DNA from: EB88 sp965199135
GTDB lineage: Bacteria; Acidobacteriota; Terriglobia; Terriglobales; Acidobacteriaceae
Assembly (NCBI GenBank): GCA_965199135.1
Contig: OZ240685.1
Location: 1,612,001 to 1,676,000 of the forward strand
Direction: 5' to 3'
Length of the DNA: 64,000 nt
Shown here one piece after another: positions 44,218 to 53,130 of the stretch. Both the position numbers and the translations under genes were made by a program. The notes beneath the pieces are model-generated. The model worked only from the letters and a program-made list of their open reading frames with translations. It ran no database searches and was not told where the DNA came from. Numbering within the stretch: the stretch's first letter is position 1; every line of letters starts with the position of its first letter.

Positions 44218-46656
44218 TTACTGGCAGGCCTCGCAGGATTCCGGATTGTCGAGGGAGCAGGCGACCGCGCTGCTCGCGGCCACAGGGGCAACTGGCGCAA
44301 CGACGTTGCCCTGGGCTGCCTGGCCGACCGTGGTCTTCGCGATGCGTGTGGCCGGCCGCGAACGCAGGTAGTAGGTGGTCTTGACGCCGCTCTTCCATGC
44401 GTACATGTACATCGAAGAGAGGCGGCCGATGTTGGGCGACTCGGCAAACAGGTTCAGAGACTGCGATTGATCGATGTACGCGCCGCGTGCCGCGCCCATG
44501 TCGATGATGGCGCGCATCGGCAGCTCCCACACGGTGCGATACTTCAGGCGCACATCGTCCGGCAGCTCGGTCAGCCCCTGCACGCTGCCTTCGGCCATCT
44601 TGATGCGCGTGCGCACATCATCATTCCAGATGCCGCGTGCCTTCAGTTCTTCCACCAGGTAGCGGTTGATCTGCAGGAACTCGCCCGAGAGGGTCTCGCG
44701 CTTGAACAGGTTTGAAATCTGCGGCTCGATGCACTCGTAGCAGCCGACGATCGACGCGATGGTTGCCGTCGGCGCAATGGCGATGAGCAGCGAGTTGCGC
44801 AGCCCATGCTTGCGGATGCGGTCCTTCAGCACCGACCAGCGCGCCAGGTCCTTCGGCTTCACGCCCCACAGGTCAAACTGCAGGTGACCCTCGGCAGCGC
44901 GCGTGTCCGCGAACGCCGGGTGCGGGCCGTTCTTTTCGGCGAGTTCACACGACGCATACAGCGCGTGGTAGTAGATCTCTTCCTGGATGCGCGTCGAGAG
45001 CTCCCGCGCCTCTTCAGAATCGAAGGCGAGGTTGAGCTGGAAGAACACATCCTGCAGGCCCATCACGCCAAGACCCACCGGGCGCCACTGCGAGTTAGAG
45101 CCGGCAGCCTGCGGCACCGGGTAGTAGTTGATGTCGATCACGCGGTCGAGCATTGGCACAGCCAGCCGCACCGTGTTTGCAAGCTTTTCGTAGTCGAACT
45201 TGCCGTTCGTGACGTGACGCGCCAGGTTGACCGAGCCCAGGTTGCAGACCGCGGTCTGGTCTTCCGAAGTCACCTCGGTGATCTCGGTGCAGAGGTTCGA
45301 AAGGTGCACCACGTTGCCCGGCTTGCCGGTCTGGTTGCAGCGCATGTTGGTTGTGTCTTTGAAGGTCATCCAGCCATTGCCGGTCTCGGCGAGTGTGCGC
45401 ATCATGCGCGCATACAGGTCGCGAGCCTTGACGACGCGGACTGCCTTGCCCTCGCGCTCGGCCGCCTCGTAGGCCTCGTCGAACTCGGGCCCAAAGAGAT
45501 CGGTCAGGTGCGGCACGACCTTGGGATCAAACAGCGACCACTGTCCATCGGTGTCCGCGCGACGCATGAAGAGGTCGGGGATCCAGTTGGCGGTGTTCAG
45601 GTTGTAGGTGCGGCGGGCGTTGTCGCCGGTGTTGTCCCGCAGCTCAAGGAAGGACTCCACATCCGCGTGCCACGGCTCCAGGTAGACGCAGGCCGCGCCC
45701 TTGCGCTTGCCGCCCTGGTTCACCGCGGCGACCGAGGCGTCAAGCGTCCGCAGCCAGGGCACGATGCCATTCGACAAGCCATTGGTCGCGCGGATCAGCG
45801 AACCTTCCGAGCGTACCCGGTGGAAGGCGAGCCCAATGCCGCCCGAGAACTTCGAGAGCAGCGCCACCTGCTTGTAGGTGTCGTAGATCGCATCGAGCGA
45901 ATCGAGCGGCGAGTCGATCAGGTAGCAGCTCGACATCTGCGGGTGCTTGGTCCCCGAGTTGAACAGGGTCGGCGAGGAGGGCATGTAGTCATGCGCCGCG
46001 AGCAGCTTGTAGAAGGGGATCGCCTCGGTGACGGTGAGCGCCAGGCCGCAGGCGACGCGCAGGAAGAAGTACTGCGGCGTCTCGATGACCTTGCGGGTGA
46101 TCGGGTGACGGAGCAGGTAGCGGTCGTACACGGTGCGCAGGCCGAAGTACTCGAAGCGATCCGAGAACTCGTCATCGATCGCGTTGTTGAGCTTGCGGGC
46201 GTTGTTGCGGACGAACTCGATTGCTGCCTCGCCGATCAGGCCCTGCTCATAGCCAAGTTCGACAGACTGCGAGAACGAGTAGATGTTCTGCCCGGCGACT
46301 TCCTTGATGATCGTCGCGTGCAAGAGGCGCGCGGCCAGCTTCGAGTACTCCGGCTCCTCGGCAATCAGCGCAGCCGAGGTCTGGATGGAGATCGAATCGA
46401 GCTCGCGGGTGGTGGCGCCGTTGAACAGGCCGCCGATCGTCTTCGACGCTACCCGCATGGGGTCGATGTGGGTCAGCCCATGGGAAGACCGCTGCACGGC
46501 TCGCACGATCTTGTTGACGTCCACCGGCTCGGAAGAGCCATTGCGTTTGCGCACCTGCATCTGTGGCGGCGCTTCGGGCAGTGGAAAGTCGGGAATCACA
46601 TCGGCGAGGGTGGTTTGCAGGTCGGCCAAGCTGGGCTCTTTTCTGCCGGCACTCAT
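44218..46656 (-). CDS. nrdA: Class Ia ribonucleotide reductase, alpha subunit
   Basis: 812 residues from the ATG at 46656; an upstream in-frame GTG (46737) would add 27 residues but overlaps an NrdR-box-like site. An ATP-cone (VRKRNGSSEPVDVNKIVRAVQ) gives allosteric control. The catalytic barrel has SSCYLIDS, the NLCTEITE active-site Cys/Glu and AVCNLGSVNLARHV. The C-terminal CSLDNPESCEACQ supplies shuttle cysteines for thioredoxin or glutaredoxin. It reduces ribonucleoside diphosphates with NrdB. Neither start has a good ribosome site, so the start remains uncertain. Confidence 0.95.
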   Translation of the reverse strand: MSAGRKEPSLADLQTTLADVIPDFPLPEAPPQMQVRKRNGSSEPVDVNKIVRAVQRSSHGLTHIDPMRVASKTIGGLFNGATTRELDSISIQTSAALIAEEPEYSKLAARLLHATIIKEVAGQNIYSFSQSVELGYEQGLIGEAAIEFVRNNARKLNNAIDDEFSDRFEYFGLRTVYDRYLLRHPITRKVIETPQYFFLRVACGLALTVTEAIPFYKLLAAHDYMPSSPTLFNSGTKHPQMSSCYLIDSPLDSLDAIYDTYKQVALLSKFSGGIGLAFHRVRSEGSLIRATNGLSNGIVPWLRTLDASVAAVNQGGKRKGAACVYLEPWHADVESFLELRDNTGDNARRTYNLNTANWIPDLFMRRADTDGQWSLFDPKVVPHLTDLFGPEFDEAYEAAEREGKAVRVVKARDLYARMMRTLAETGNGWMTFKDTTNMRCNQTGKPGNVVHLSNLCTEITEVTSEDQTAVCNLGSVNLARHVTNGKFDYEKLANTVRLAVPMLDRVIDINYYPVPQAAGSNSQWRPVGLGVMGLQDVFFQLNLAFDSEEARELSTRIQEEIYYHALYASCELAEKNGPHPAFADTRAAEGHLQFDLWGVKPKDLARWSVLKDRIRKHGLRNSLLIAIAPTATIASIVGCYECIEPQISNLFKRETLSGEFLQINRYLVEELKARGIWNDDVRTRIKMAEGSVQGLTELPDDVRLKYRTVWELPMRAIIDMGAARGAYIDQSQSLNLFAESPNIGRLSSMYMYAWKSGVKTTYYLRSRPATRIAKTTVGQAAQGNVVAPVAPVAASSAVACSLDNPESCEACQ

Positions 46657-46733
46657 GAGGGAGCCGGCGGTCTGTCGTGAAGGTAGGGGGGTGGTCGAGT
46701 GGTCGGGCGTCTCGGCTCCGGTTGGGGGCGCCG

Positions 46734-46782
46734 ACACAACAGGGTGTGTGCGCCTCTGAAGTATTCACACTATATCTTGTGT
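46734..46782. promoter_or_regulatory. NrdR-box-like pair upstream of nrdA
   Basis: ACACTATATCTTGTGT at 46767-46782 fits the palindromic NrdR box (consensus about acaCwAtATaTwGtgt) very well. ACACAACAGGGTGTGT at 46734-46749 keeps both outer arms but not the centre. The starts are 33 bp apart, close to the three-turn spacing of tandem NrdR boxes. NrdR represses nrd genes when dATP is high. Confidence 0.7.
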
Positions 46783-46928
46783 ACTTGGCAGTGCGAACCC
46801 CTACGGGCTGTGGAAAAGCGGACTTCAGCCGGAAAAGACGTACCTTTCAGTACCAAGGTCATTATCGCCTTTTATTCGCCTTTTGTCCTCCTGAAAGATG
46901 CACAGCTTTTCCGCATCCCAAGAGGTGT

Positions 46929-47717
46929 ATGCGTCCAGGCCAACGGGAAATTCTGATCATGGGCCTTGCCGCTGCGGCCGGCTCGCTCGACACCTGGAGC
47001 TACTTTGGGCTTGCCCATGTTTTCATCGCCAACATGACCGGGAACACTGTGGTTCTCGGGTACTCGCTGGTGACAGGAAACCTGGCCAGAGCTGCCGCGT
47101 CAGGCGGGGCCATTGCTTGCTACGTATTGGGTGTGAGCCTGGGGGCGATCCTGGCGAAGCCGGTCAGGCGGGCGGCCTCGGCAGCCAGCGCAGAGGAGAG
47201 GCAGAAGAATATCTCGTCGATCGCCACAGGGCTGCCACCACGCGCTGTGTTCTGGCCGAAACGCGTCACAGTCATCCTTGCCATCGAGTTCTTTCTGGTG
47301 CTGCTTGCGGCCGCAGTCGGCGCCTTCGCCGGGGCACACGGCATTCCACGAAGCGGGAGGCTGGCGCATGTGCTGGTGGGCCTGGGCGCAATCGCCATCG
47401 GGATGCAGAGCGCGACGATGAACGCGATGGACGAACCGGGAATCACCACGACCTACATCAGCGGTACATGGACCACGATGACGATCGGCTGGGTCCAGCT
47501 CTTTGACGGGGAAGAGCCGCGCGAAAAGAAGCGAGGCTGGCTGCGTCGGGTGTTGATGCAGGTGGCCGTGCTGGCGACCTACTGCGGCGCGGCCGCCTGC
47601 ACAGGTTTCGCCCTGCACCATCACTTCCCGGGCGGGTGGCTGCCTGCGGTGCTGCTTGGCCTGGTGGTCCTGGGCGCCTCGTGGCGGGTAAAGCCGGAGC
47701 AGGCGCCCACGCTCTAG
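46929..47717 (+). CDS. YoaK/DUF1275 family membrane protein
   Basis: 262 residues from the ATG at 46929, which has AGAGG four bases upstream; the longer ORF runs back into the nrdA promoter. About six hydrophobic segments. The family hallmark is AAAGSLDTWSYFGLAHVFIANMTGNTVVLG, followed by GIGMQSAT-like (AIGMQSATMNAM) and YISGTWTTMTIGW. Function is unknown in the family. It is divergent from nrdA, so the intergenic region serves both, and it converges on recQ. Confidence 0.85.
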   Translation: MRPGQREILIMGLAAAAGSLDTWSYFGLAHVFIANMTGNTVVLGYSLVTGNLARAAASGGAIACYVLGVSLGAILAKPVRRAASAASAEERQKNISSIATGLPPRAVFWPKRVTVILAIEFFLVLLAAAVGAFAGAHGIPRSGRLAHVLVGLGAIAIGMQSATMNAMDEPGITTTYISGTWTTMTIGWVQLFDGEEPREKKRGWLRRVLMQVAVLATYCGAAACTGFALHHHFPGGWLPAVLLGLVVLGASWRVKPEQAPTL

Positions 47718-47730
47718 AGAGAAAGGCCTG

Positions 47731-49503
47731 TCAGGCAGCTCGAACGAATGTTGGGCGCACCCGCTTCATTCCCATAGAGAACCGCACCACCAGGTTTTCG
47801 CCGTCCAGATCGATGACCTTGCCGACGCCGAACCTGGCATGGCGCACCGGGCGGCCTCGTTGGAACGGGCACGCCTCGCGCTCCAGCAGGGTCTCAGGCG
47901 CGGTGGTGGTCACGGTGCCGATCGCTGTCTCGATGGCCACTGCCTTGTCAGCAATCGCCCGGGCGCTCTGTGGCAGCTCACGATCCTGCCGGCCCCGCTC
48001 ATTGCGGCAGTTATCGCACTGCCCGCAGGGCGAGGCCTGCTCCTCCCCGAAGTACGCCCGCACAAACTGCTTGCGGCACTCCGTGCTTTCGGCATAGTGC
48101 ATCATCTCGCCCAGGCGCTTGCGGTCCTCGGCGGCACATGCTTCGAACTCGGAGATCAGCTCCTCGAGGCGTGTGTAGGAGATCTCGTGGGCGCCGCGCT
48201 GGTAGCCGCGCGCCGTCCGGCGCACCAGCTTTGCGGACTTCAGAATGTGGAGGATGCCCTGGACCCGGCGTTTCGCCAGACCGGTCTTTTCCGCCAGTTC
48301 CGGCGCATGAGCCGGCTCATCCGTCGCCTCCCAGACGCGGCTCATCTCTTCCAGTCGAGGGTACCGGCCGAGCAGGAAAAAGCGCTGGATCTTGCGGTCT
48401 TCCAGCCGGTACAGGAGTACGCACTCGGCGGGCTGCCCATCCCGGCCGGCGCGACCAGCTTCCTGGTAGTAGCTTTCAAGCGAGTCCGGGAACTCATAGT
48501 GGCAGACGAATCGAATATCCGGCTTGTCGATGCCCATGCCGAAGGCCTTGGTCGCGACCAGCACGCGGTACTCGCCGGCCATGAACTGCGTCTGCACGGC
48601 CTCGCGCTCCCGGGGCCGCATCCTGCCATGGTAGCGGCCGACCGAAACACCCAGCTCTTTGAGCCAGTCGTAGAGTTCGACCGCTGTCTTCACGCTTGCG
48701 GTGTAGAGGATGCCTGTACCTTCCCCCGTGGCCAGCAGCTCCTGAATTCGCTCAAGCTTTGCCTGCCGGTTCACGGTGTAGTGCACCTGGAAGACCAGGT
48801 TCTCGCGCTCGGTACCGGTGTTTACGATCACGGGCTTCGTCGCATGGAGCTGCTCGAGCACATCCGTAATGACCTGTTCGGTGGCCGTGGCGGTCAGCGC
48901 GACCACCGGGGGATTGCCCAGCTCCCGCCGTGCGTCGCCCAGGGCCATGTAGGCGGGACGGAAGTCATGGCCCCACTGCGAGACACAGTGGGCCTCATCG
49001 ACCGCCAGCAGGCTGATCCCGCCGCTCCGTTTGAGGCTTTCAAGGAACTCCCGCTTTTCGAGGCGCTCCGGCGTGACATAGATCAGGCGCGCGGTGCCAG
49101 AGGCGATCGCCTGCTCAGCCTCGGCCCGCTCGTGGGCTCGCAGGGTTGAGTCCATTCGCTCGACAGCCAGGTCGGCCTCCACTGCCTTCTCCTGCTGATC
49201 CTGCATCAGCGCAATCAGGGGCGAAACCACCAGTACCGGTTTCGGAAAGACGATGGCGGGAAGCTGGTAACAGAGGCTCTTGCCGGAGCCGGTCGGCATC
49301 AGCGCCAGCACATCGCGGCCCTCGAAGATCGCCTCCAGCACCTCTCGTTGGCCCGGGCGCAGCCGAGTGATGCCGAAGTGCTGCTTCGCTTCGCGCATCA
49401 CCCGGTCCCACGGGACCGAGGTCCTGCGGGAGGGGGACGTACGAGGCGGGCGCGCCGCCACAGGGTGGGGAGCCGCTTCCGGGACGCTGGTAGGGGAGTT
49501 CAT
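47731..49503 (-). CDS. recQ: ATP-dependent DNA helicase RecQ
   Basis: 590 residues from the ATG at 49503 with an AAAGGA site. It has Walker A MPTGSGKSLCYQLP (Lys75), the DEAH box AVDEAHCVSQWGHDFRP, SALTATAT-like VALTATAT, the helicase C domain (ATKAFGMGIDKPDIRFVCH, YYQEAGRAGRDG) and the RecQ zinc site (TEC...CGQCDNC). The HRDC domain is missing. Instead the end has a short GRPVRHARFGVGKVIDLDGENLVVRF module like that at the end of UvrD/PcrA-type helicases. Involved in recombinational repair and fork restart. Confidence 0.93.
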   Translation of the reverse strand: MNSPTSVPEAAPHPVAARPPRTSPSRRTSVPWDRVMREAKQHFGITRLRPGQREVLEAIFEGRDVLALMPTGSGKSLCYQLPAIVFPKPVLVVSPLIALMQDQQEKAVEADLAVERMDSTLRAHERAEAEQAIASGTARLIYVTPERLEKREFLESLKRSGGISLLAVDEAHCVSQWGHDFRPAYMALGDARRELGNPPVVALTATATEQVITDVLEQLHATKPVIVNTGTERENLVFQVHYTVNRQAKLERIQELLATGEGTGILYTASVKTAVELYDWLKELGVSVGRYHGRMRPREREAVQTQFMAGEYRVLVATKAFGMGIDKPDIRFVCHYEFPDSLESYYQEAGRAGRDGQPAECVLLYRLEDRKIQRFFLLGRYPRLEEMSRVWEATDEPAHAPELAEKTGLAKRRVQGILHILKSAKLVRRTARGYQRGAHEISYTRLEELISEFEACAAEDRKRLGEMMHYAESTECRKQFVRAYFGEEQASPCGQCDNCRNERGRQDRELPQSARAIADKAVAIETAIGTVTTTAPETLLEREACPFQRGRPVRHARFGVGKVIDLDGENLVVRFSMGMKRVRPTFVRAA

Positions 49504-49626
49504 GGGTCCTTTCGATGCAGGGAGGGTCTTTCGCCCTGGAAGGTTCGCCACCATGCCGTCAAAGCGAGCCGGGACCATCCGGGCTGGCATCGAGGCAACT
49601 CCCCTGCGCGGGCGGTACGATACGAC

Positions 49627-50241
49627 ATGATTCTTCGCCGGCTCCGCGACGAAACCCGGCTGCAGCACGAAGCACTCGAAGAGGCTTTACCGCTCGGCCA
49701 GGCGAACCTCGGCCGCGACGAGTACAGCGGCCTGCTCCGTCGCTTCTATGGTTTCTACGCCACCTGGGAAGAGCAGGCCGAGGCCCATGCTGGTCCGGAG
49801 CTCGCGTCCGTGATTCACTCCCGGGCCAAGCTGCCGCTCCTGGCAGCGGATCTTGCCGCCTTCGGCATGGAGGCCGCGCACTGCTCCAGGATGGAAGACT
49901 CGCTGCTTCCGTCCTTCGACGCAGAACCAGGGGTTCTGCTCGGATCCATGTACGTGGTCGAGGGATCGACGCTGGGTGGGCAGGTGATCTCCCGGCGTCT
50001 GGAGGCGATGCAGGGCTTCCGCAATGGGGTGGGCTACAGCTTTTTTCAGAGCTATGGCCGGGCCGTTGGGCAGCAGTGGCGAGGGTTCACCGCCCTGCTC
50101 GAAGCAGCCCCGGAGGAGGATGGCGACGCGATCGTTCGTGGCGCCCGGCACACATTTTCCGCGTTCGCTGCCTGGTTTGCGCAAGGCGGGTTTGCCAGAT
50201 CGGGGATGTCGCACGCGACCGAGCCTGTCCCCGAAAGATAA
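49627..50241 (+). CDS. Biliverdin-forming heme oxygenase
   Basis: 204 residues from the ATG at 49627. The N-terminal LRDETRLQHEALEEALPL carries the proximal heme ligand His14, and the helix GSMYVVEGSTLGGQVISRRL is the distal-helix signature. It opens heme to biliverdin, iron and CO. The gene lies 82 bp before the bacteriophytochrome gene on the same strand, so its job is very likely to supply the chromophore. It is divergent from recQ across 123 bp. No strong ribosome site is seen. Confidence 0.9.
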   Translation: MILRRLRDETRLQHEALEEALPLGQANLGRDEYSGLLRRFYGFYATWEEQAEAHAGPELASVIHSRAKLPLLAADLAAFGMEAAHCSRMEDSLLPSFDAEPGVLLGSMYVVEGSTLGGQVISRRLEAMQGFRNGVGYSFFQSYGRAVGQQWRGFTALLEAAPEEDGDAIVRGARHTFSAFAAWFAQGGFARSGMSHATEPVPER

Positions 50242-50323
50242 CGGGGCCCGCGCAACCGGCATCAGAACCCCGAGTAGCCGCACCGTGCCTCTACCCGCGC
50301 GGCTTCTGGTAAGAGCGGACACA

Positions 50324-52672
50324 ATGAGCGATCCCACATCCGAGCAAACCGCTGAACTCGCAGGGGCGGCAAGCGCGCCGGAACTCCAGGCGCCGCCTGC
50401 GCCCCGGGCGGAGGAACTGGATCTGACCTCCTGTGATCGCGAGCCGATCCATGTCCCCGGCAGCATCCAGCCCCATGGTTTTCTGATCGCGTTGAATGAC
50501 GCCGGCGAGGTGGAGACCGCGAGTGCCAGCACCGCGACCTACCTGCGTCTTCCCATCGAGCAGATTTTCGGCCAGTCCCTGTTTGAGCTTTTTGGGCGGC
50601 AGGTTGGGCGAACCCTGCTCGAGGGAACGACCCGGGAGCCGCTGACTTCGGCGACTCGTCTGCTGCTCAGTGCGGCGTTGCCGGCCGGGGCACGCGATGC
50701 GCAACGCTTCGAAGTAATCGCGCACCGGCTTGGGGAGGGTGATCAGGCGCGGACGGTCTTTGAGTTCGAGCGCTCCACCCAACCGGTCGACATTGAGCTC
50801 ATCAACTCCCGGCTATACAACTTTGTCGGGTCCATCCGAACGCTTGAGAGTACCGAGGCAATCTGCGACGCCGCGGTGACCGAGATCCGTGCCCTGACCG
50901 GGTGTGATCGCGTGGTGCTGTACCGCTTCGACGAAGAAGGCCACGGGCTGGTGCTCGCGGAGGACCGGGCCCACGACAAGTTCACCTCGTACCTGGGACT
51001 GCGCTTTCCCGCCTCCGACGTGCCCGCGCAGGCACGCCGCATGTACGAGCTCAGCCGTGTTCGCATCATCCCCAACGTCGACTACGAACCCTCGCCTCTT
51101 TTGAGCAACTCGGGCGACGCGGCCGAGCTTGATCTTTCGAGTTCCGTGCTCCGCTCGGTTTCGTCAATCCATCGTGAGTACATGCGGAACATGGGGACGG
51201 TCTGCTCCATGTCGATCTCGATCATCATCGACGGCAAGCTGTGGGGACTGGTTTCGAACCACCACCATGAGCCGCGCTATGTTCCCCTGCGGCTGCGCTC
51301 AGCCTGTGATTTCGTCATGCAGATCGTCGCCTCGCAGATCGAGTCACAACAGAATGGTCTCCATCTGAAGCGCGCCCTTCATGCGAAGGAAATCCACGGC
51401 CGGCTGCTTGCCTCGATGGCTGCGCAGGATAGCTACATGGAGGGGCTGGCGCGGGCGCCGGAACTGCTGCGAGACCTGGTCGGCGCCGATGGTGTTGCAA
51501 TCATCAGCGGAGTCTCTGCAAACCTGATCGGCGTTACTCCGACCGAACCGCAGGTGATGCAACTGGTGGAGTGGCTGCGCGAGACCGGAAAAGAAGACTT
51601 CTTTGCGACCAACAATCTCTCTCTGGACTTCCCGGCGGCCGGGGAGTTCTCCCCCAATGGAAGCGGCCTGATCGCAATCGCGGTCTCAAAGCTGCGGGGT
51701 ACGCAGGTGCTCTGGTTTCGCAGAGAGCTGGTGCAGACGGTCCGCTGGGCGGGCAATCCGCAGAAGCCTGCCGTGCCGCCACGCAGCGGCCACCTTCCGG
51801 CAGGGATCGTACAGCCGCGGCATTCCTTTGAGGAGTGGTTGCAGATCGTTCGCGGGCGTTCCGAACCCTGGACCGACGAACAGGTCAGTGCTGCAAGTGA
51901 CTTTCGCGCCGCGGTGCTTGAGATTGTGCTGCACCGTGCGGAGGAGCTGGCAGACATGGCAGCCGGTCTCCAGATCGCGAACGAAGAGCTGGAGGCGTTC
52001 TCCTACTCCGTGTCGCACGATCTTCGTGCGCCTTTCCGTCACATCTCCGGGTTCTCCGAGATGCTCAAGGAGGAGGAAGCCGCGCGCATGAGCGATCGCG
52101 GCAGGCACTATCTCAACACCATCATGAGCTCGGCCCACTTCGCCGGCCAGCTGGTCGACAGCCTGCTTGAGTTCTCACGCTTTGCCCGGGCCACCATCTC
52201 CATGGTGCCCATCGGGATGGAAGAACTGGTGGATGCGGAGTGGAACAGCGTGGTCTACGACGAGGCGCGAGGGCGAGTCGTGGATTACTCCCGTACCCCG
52301 CTGCCCCGTGTTATGGGTGATCCTCAGCTCATCCGACAGGTATTACGGAACCTATTCTCAAATGCAGTGAAGTATTCAGGCCAGAAGGAGAACCCGAGGG
52401 TGCGGGTCGAGGCTCACGCAGAGGAGCAGGAGTTCATCTTTTCCATTACGGATAATGGAGTTGGGTTCGATCAACAGTACGCCGGAAAACTGTTTGGTGT
52501 GTTTCAGCGGCTGCATCGAATGGAAGATTTCGAGGGAACAGGCATCGGCCTTGCGAACGTGCGTCGCATCATCAACCGCCATGGAGGGCGAGTCTGGGCC
52601 GAGGGTGAAGTAGCACAGGGTGCTACCTTTTTCTTCACGCTGCCCGCCGTGTTCCCGCAGGAGAAAGCATGA
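50324..52672 (+). CDS. Bacteriophytochrome histidine kinase
   Basis: 782 residues. The photosensory core is PAS (about 36-140) with the biliverdin-binding Cys37 (LTSCDREPIHVPGSIQPHG); GAF (about 150-320) with FPASDVPAQARRMY and the HREYMRNMGTVCSMSISI segment; and PHY (about 330-520) with tongue motifs WFRRELVQTVRWAG and PRHSFEEW. The output is HisKA with His565 (SVSHDLRAPFRHISGF) and HATPase with NAVKYSG and GTGIGLANVRRI. It senses red/far-red light. The stop overlaps the start of the response regulator by 4 bp. An upstream ORF extension is not phytochrome-like. Confidence 0.96.
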   Translation: MSDPTSEQTAELAGAASAPELQAPPAPRAEELDLTSCDREPIHVPGSIQPHGFLIALNDAGEVETASASTATYLRLPIEQIFGQSLFELFGRQVGRTLLEGTTREPLTSATRLLLSAALPAGARDAQRFEVIAHRLGEGDQARTVFEFERSTQPVDIELINSRLYNFVGSIRTLESTEAICDAAVTEIRALTGCDRVVLYRFDEEGHGLVLAEDRAHDKFTSYLGLRFPASDVPAQARRMYELSRVRIIPNVDYEPSPLLSNSGDAAELDLSSSVLRSVSSIHREYMRNMGTVCSMSISIIIDGKLWGLVSNHHHEPRYVPLRLRSACDFVMQIVASQIESQQNGLHLKRALHAKEIHGRLLASMAAQDSYMEGLARAPELLRDLVGADGVAIISGVSANLIGVTPTEPQVMQLVEWLRETGKEDFFATNNLSLDFPAAGEFSPNGSGLIAIAVSKLRGTQVLWFRRELVQTVRWAGNPQKPAVPPRSGHLPAGIVQPRHSFEEWLQIVRGRSEPWTDEQVSAASDFRAAVLEIVLHRAEELADMAAGLQIANEELEAFSYSVSHDLRAPFRHISGFSEMLKEEEAARMSDRGRHYLNTIMSSAHFAGQLVDSLLEFSRFARATISMVPIGMEELVDAEWNSVVYDEARGRVVDYSRTPLPRVMGDPQLIRQVLRNLFSNAVKYSGQKENPRVRVEAHAEEQEFIFSITDNGVGFDQQYAGKLFGVFQRLHRMEDFEGTGIGLANVRRIINRHGGRVWAEGEVAQGATFFFTLPAVFPQEKA

Positions 52673-53130
52673 GTACCTTGAAACCGATTCTGGTCGTGGA
52701 AGACAGTCCCAACGATCTCGAATTAACGCTGAACGCACTCGAGAAAAGCCGCCTTGCGAACGAAGTTGTGGTCGCGCGCGATGGAGCCGAAGCTGCGGAT
52801 TACCTGTTCCGCCGGAACAGTTATGCAGATCGCCCAGTGGGCAATCCCGCTGTGGTGTTGCTTGATCTGAAGCTGCCAAAGATTGATGGCCTCGAGTTGT
52901 TGAAGATGGTCCGCGAAAATGAACAGACCGGCCGCACACCGATTGTGCTGTTGACCTCATCCAGAGAAGAACGGGATGTGGTGAACGGATACAAGCTCGG
53001 AGTGAACGCGTACGTTGTGAAACCGGTAGCTTTCAGCGAATTCGTGCAGGCGATCCAGGACCTTGGTGTGTTCTGGGCCGTGCTGAACGAGCCCCCTCCC
53101 GGTAGTGCGCGGGTTGTTCGGAATGGCTGA
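52669..53130 (+). CDS. Single-domain response regulator (phytochrome partner)
   Basis: 153 residues, receiver domain only. Acidic pocket VVEDSPNDLE, phosphoacceptor Asp66 (VVLLDLKLPKIDG), LLTSSREERD and the conserved Lys in YVVKPVAFSEF. It resembles Rcp1-type regulators of phytochromes, which act without a DNA-binding domain. The ATGA overlap with the phytochrome stop makes translational coupling and a shared phosphotransfer path likely. Its own end overlaps the next gene by 8 bp. Confidence 0.93.
   Translation: MSTLKPILVVEDSPNDLELTLNALEKSRLANEVVVARDGAEAADYLFRRNSYADRPVGNPAVVLLDLKLPKIDGLELLKMVRENEQTGRTPIVLLTSSREERDVVNGYKLGVNAYVVKPVAFSEFVQAIQDLGVFWAVLNEPPPGSARVVRNG

Noticed and set aside
44806..46680. 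624-codon plus-strand frame
   Set aside because: Antisense to nrdA; Arg/Val/His-rich with no recognisable motif and no ribosome site.
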